From positions 1 through 26,003 of the forward strand of contig DMPC01000056.1 of the NCBI GenBank assembly GCA_003456155.1: DNA of 26,003 nt, read 5' to 3'. This DNA is from Actinomycetota bacterium. GTDB lineage: Bacteria > Actinomycetota > Actinomycetes > S36-B12. Of the stretch, positions 23,803 through 26,003 are shown one piece after another; the stretch's first letter is position 1, and every line of letters begins with the position of its first letter. The position numbers and the translations under genes were made by a program. The notes under the pieces are model-generated. The model searched no databases. It worked only from the letters and a program-made list of their open reading frames with translations, and was not told the origin of the DNA.

Positions 23803-25719
23803 TCAGCGAAGCAACTGGGGCAGTTGGGTGGCCGTCAGATTGGTGTTGATGGGCCGGCACTGGCCATCGACGGTGCATACCTCGGAGATTCCCTTGGGGA
23901 TATCGATCTCTTCGGAGCCTGCCGTGTGGGTGTAGGCGATGGCGAAGTCCCTGCCGCCCCGGGTGAAGCCGCAGATGACGGCTTCGCGGTGGGTGGCGCA
24001 GGTCTTCAGGGATGAGCCCACGAGCTGGTTGTGGGCCCACGCCCAGGCCGCATTGGTCTGCGTGGTTGTGGGGTTGGTCTGGATGCCCAGCAGGGGGAAG
24101 AAGGTGGGGAACCACAGGTACCAGTCGACCTGCGTGATGCCGCTGCGCACGGAGTCCACGAAGGTCTGGATGAGGTAGGCCTGAGCCTCCTGGCCCTCGA
24201 TCGCCCGCTTGGGCTCCTGCAGGCCGGCGAGGCCGTAGTTGACCTCGGTGTTCCAGACGGGCAGTTCAGGGGCGTTGGTGAGATCGAGGAGGGCCTTGAA
24301 CTTGGCGATGGCGTGAGACTGCTGCTGGGGGCCTCCCGCAGCGCGGGGATAGGTGTGGACGGTGAAGACGTCGACCGGCCAGCCGCGCTCGGCTAGGGGC
24401 TGCAGGTATTCATTGAAGTAGGGGCCGACGGCGGTGCCCGTGCGCATGGTCGTCGATGGGGCCAGCACCAGCGACGGCAGGCCGCGGCCCTTGACGGCGT
24501 CGTGAACGACCTCGGTCATGTCGACGAGGTTCGCCAGCGACTCGGTCTCCGGGACGTAGAAGTTCGGCTCGTTCCAGACCTGGTAGGCGTCGATGCGGGC
24601 CCCATAGCGCGACACGATCGCGTCGACATAGCGGCGGAACTCGTCCAGGCTGGTGGGCGGGTAGGGGGGGTTCGGCCCGGCCCAGGCCGGGGTGTCACCG
24701 AACACGTAGATGACCTTCTTGCCCTGCGCCTCGGAGTAGGCGATGGCGTCGTCGATCCACTTCCAGTAGTAGATGCCGCGGGTCTGCTCCAGTGGCTCCC
24801 AGCCCGTCTTGGCGTCCCACAGGCGCAGCCATCCATAGTCCAGGGACGGCTTGGGGCCGTAGATGTCGGGGATGTGGAGGCCGAAGAGATCGCCGGTGAT
24901 GGGCGGGCCTGCCGGAGGGTCGAGAACCTCCGTCGTCTGCCACACCTTGTTGGCCGTTCCGGGTGCCAGGAGGGGATTGCCCACGGCGGTGGGCTTGATC
25001 GGGTTTCGGGTATTCATGGGTCTCACACGAACCCGCTCGTTGCAGGACTCGACCCTGCCCGTCATCTTGCTGGCAGCCTGGGGCTCGAGGGAGAGCCCCC
25101 ATGCCGCGGTGATCGTGGCCGCCGCCGCGACCTCAGAGCAGTTCGGCCGCCAGTTCGGCTGCGAAACGAGGTCGGTGATCTGCGGGGTGAGCACAGCGTT
25201 GGTGACCAGCGCATAGCCGCACGGCCCCTTGGTCGTGCCCTTGTCGGGAACCGCGCACTCTCGGGCGGGGGACTGGTACCAGGTGAGGAAGGAGCGCCGC
25301 TGGGCGTTGGTCCAGCCGAAGGCGCCCTGATCCCAGGCCGTCTTGGCCGACATGACCGGGACCACGTCGATGGCGCGCGCGTTGGAGACCGTGCGCGTGC
25401 CCTGGTCGACCCTCCACGAGCCCCCACTGAGGGTGCAACCCGGACCCACTCGGGGCGCGCGGGTGGCGGAGGCGATGAGGACTCGCTCGCGCTTGCCGCA
25501 GCCGCGGGCGTCCTTGCCGTCCACCGCAGGCACCGCGAAGCCGGCGAAGGAGTAGCCGAAGTCCACGTCCGGGACGACGGGGAGGCTCGCCACGAGATCC
25601 TCAAGGGGCTGGGACGCGGATCCGGGAGCTGCCGGTTGCTGGGCCGATGCCGGGACCGCTGCTGCCAGCAAGGCGGTCGCCATCGCCATGCCCACGACGC
25701 TGATGATCCTGACTCCCAC
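23803..25719 (-). CDS. Secreted glycoside-hydrolase-like protein with degenerate HNH/DUF1524-like N-terminal region
   Basis: A 638-residue exported protein. A Sec signal (residues 1-26, cleavage after A-S-A) is followed by residues ~65-225 that resemble the DUF1524/HNH-type nuclease domain found in secreted actinobacterial proteins: GCGKRERVLI, GCTLSGGSW, an AIDVVPVM block, then W..GAFGWTNAQRRSF. The usual catalytic His of D-H-V-V-P appears replaced by D118, and six Cys suggest disulfides. From ~280 on is a (beta/alpha)8 clan-A glycosidase fold with a likely acid/base E384 (QVWNEPNF) and nucleophile E492 (PVWNTEVNYG). It is thus probably an active glycosidase carrying an inactive nuclease-like module. 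GTG 25719 is chosen for AGGGGGA just upstream. The inverted repeat at 25752 lies 32 bp upstream. Confidence 0.8.
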   Translation of the reverse strand: MGVRIISVVGMAMATALLAAAVPASAQQPAAPGSASQPLEDLVASLPVVPDVDFGYSFAGFAVPAVDGKDARGCGKRERVLIASATRAPRVGPGCTLSGGSWRVDQGTRTVSNARAIDVVPVMSAKTAWDQGAFGWTNAQRRSFLTWYQSPARECAVPDKGTTKGPCGYALVTNAVLTPQITDLVSQPNWRPNCSEVAAAATITAAWGLSLEPQAASKMTGRVESCNERVRVRPMNTRNPIKPTAVGNPLLAPGTANKVWQTTEVLDPPAGPPITGDLFGLHIPDIYGPKPSLDYGWLRLWDAKTGWEPLEQTRGIYYWKWIDDAIAYSEAQGKKVIYVFGDTPAWAGPNPPYPPTSLDEFRRYVDAIVSRYGARIDAYQVWNEPNFYVPETESLANLVDMTEVVHDAVKGRGLPSLVLAPSTTMRTGTAVGPYFNEYLQPLAERGWPVDVFTVHTYPRAAGGPQQQSHAIAKFKALLDLTNAPELPVWNTEVNYGLAGLQEPKRAIEGQEAQAYLIQTFVDSVRSGITQVDWYLWFPTFFPLLGIQTNPTTTQTNAAWAWAHNQLVGSSLKTCATHREAVICGFTRGGRDFAIAYTHTAGSEEIDIPKGISEVCTVDGQCRPINTNLTATQLPQLLR

Positions 25720-25751
25720 TGGTGTCCCCCTGATGCTCCAGCCCCACCGAA

Positions 25752-25765
25752 TTGCGGATACGCAA
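25752..25765. promoter_or_regulatory. 14-bp inverted repeat, site C (TTGCG-N4-CGCAA)
   Basis: TTGCGGATACGCAA is a perfect dyad differing from site A (3659) at one central base. It lies 32 bp upstream of the secreted hydrolase start, a spacing similar to the 28 bp at the RgpF-WbsX gene. It probably overlaps the promoter. Confidence 0.65.
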
Positions 25766-25963
25766 CACCCTAGCCTGAAGGTCCGCACCCGAGCGCGCAC
25801 GGACACCCGTGATTCCTGCTGTGGTCGGCGGGGGATCGGCCGTCCGGGCCAGACGTCGGCGCAGGATGGCTCATCAGGGATCGCGAATCCCACCGTGCCC
25901 TTTCGACCCCCCGAGTCTGATTGCTGGGTAGCCTGACAGCCCGCTCGATCCCCGGGAGGCGTC

Positions 25964-26003
25964 ATGGTCGACTCAGCTGCTCGTTCCCTTCCCGACCCCC
26001 GCG
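25964..26003 (+). CDS. Start of a gene of unknown function (3' partial)
   Basis: ATG 25964 follows a strong GGGAGG site with a 4-base spacer and opens a frame (MVDSAARSLPDPR) that runs off the right edge. Only 13 residues are visible, so no product can be named. Confidence 0.45.
   Translation, partial: MVDSAARSLPDPR

Noticed and set aside
24502..25773. A 423-residue plus-strand frame opposite the secreted hydrolase
   Set aside because: It is antisense to a coding region with a signal peptide and family motifs; the composition is Gly/Arg/Asp-rich, typical of a shadow frame in high-GC DNA.
1..26003. CRISPR arrays, rRNA and tRNA genes
   Set aside because: No regular repeat-spacer pattern, conserved rRNA segment or cloverleaf-forming sequence was recognised by eye; a tool search would be needed to exclude a tRNA fully.

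Overview
The window looks like chromosomal DNA from a high-GC Gram-positive bacterium (Actinomycetota). The signs are strong G/C bias at third codon positions, frequent GTG starts, a SARP-type regulator, a DUF2252 protein, a MoxR/DUF58 operon, Sec-exported proteins and a lipoprotein, and terminator stems without clear T-tracts. The order or genus cannot be fixed from sequence alone. No rRNA, tRNA or CRISPR array was recognised.

Left part (1-8.7 kb): the 3' end of a large Ig-like surface protein with an OmpA-like C-terminus; a DUF2252 protein; a small lipoprotein followed by a strong hairpin; a SARP-type regulator; an orphan 68-residue protein convergent with an XRE repressor-like protein; and a minus-strand operon of MoxR ATPase, DUF58 protein and a TgpA-like membrane protein that lacks its transglutaminase domain.

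Middle (8.76-17.3 kb): a tightly packed plus-strand cluster for a cell-surface glycan. It holds an RgpF-WbsX fusion glycosyltransferase, a GT4 enzyme with an N-terminal GW-type beta module, a SAM methyltransferase, a GT2-FkbM fusion, a second FkbM methyltransferase and a DUF4214-sulfotransferase fusion. From about 10.4 kb the base composition and codon use change (lower GC, TTA codons), so much of this cluster looks horizontally acquired. The change falls inside the first gene.

Right part (17.36-26.0 kb): an IS481-family insertion sequence abuts the 3' end of a broken gmd (GDP-mannose 4,6-dehydratase) with one frameshift and one nonsense codon. Upstream of gmd on the same strand are a Wzt-type ABC ATPase and a Wzm-type permease whose expected ATG reads ATC. 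A two-GW-module GT4 enzyme and a secreted glycoside-hydrolase-like protein with an unusual degenerate HNH/DUF1524-like N-terminal region follow. A further gene starts at the right edge.

Read together, the locus appears to assemble a glycan on the cytoplasmic face, decorate it with methyl and possibly sulfate groups, and export it by an ABC-2 pathway. A 14-bp inverted repeat of the form TTGCG-N4-CGCAA lies upstream of the regulator, the first glycosyltransferase (shared with the MoxR operon) and the secreted hydrolase, with a weaker copy upstream of the ABC exporter. It is a candidate operator linking these otherwise separate units and is the most interesting regulatory signal in the window.
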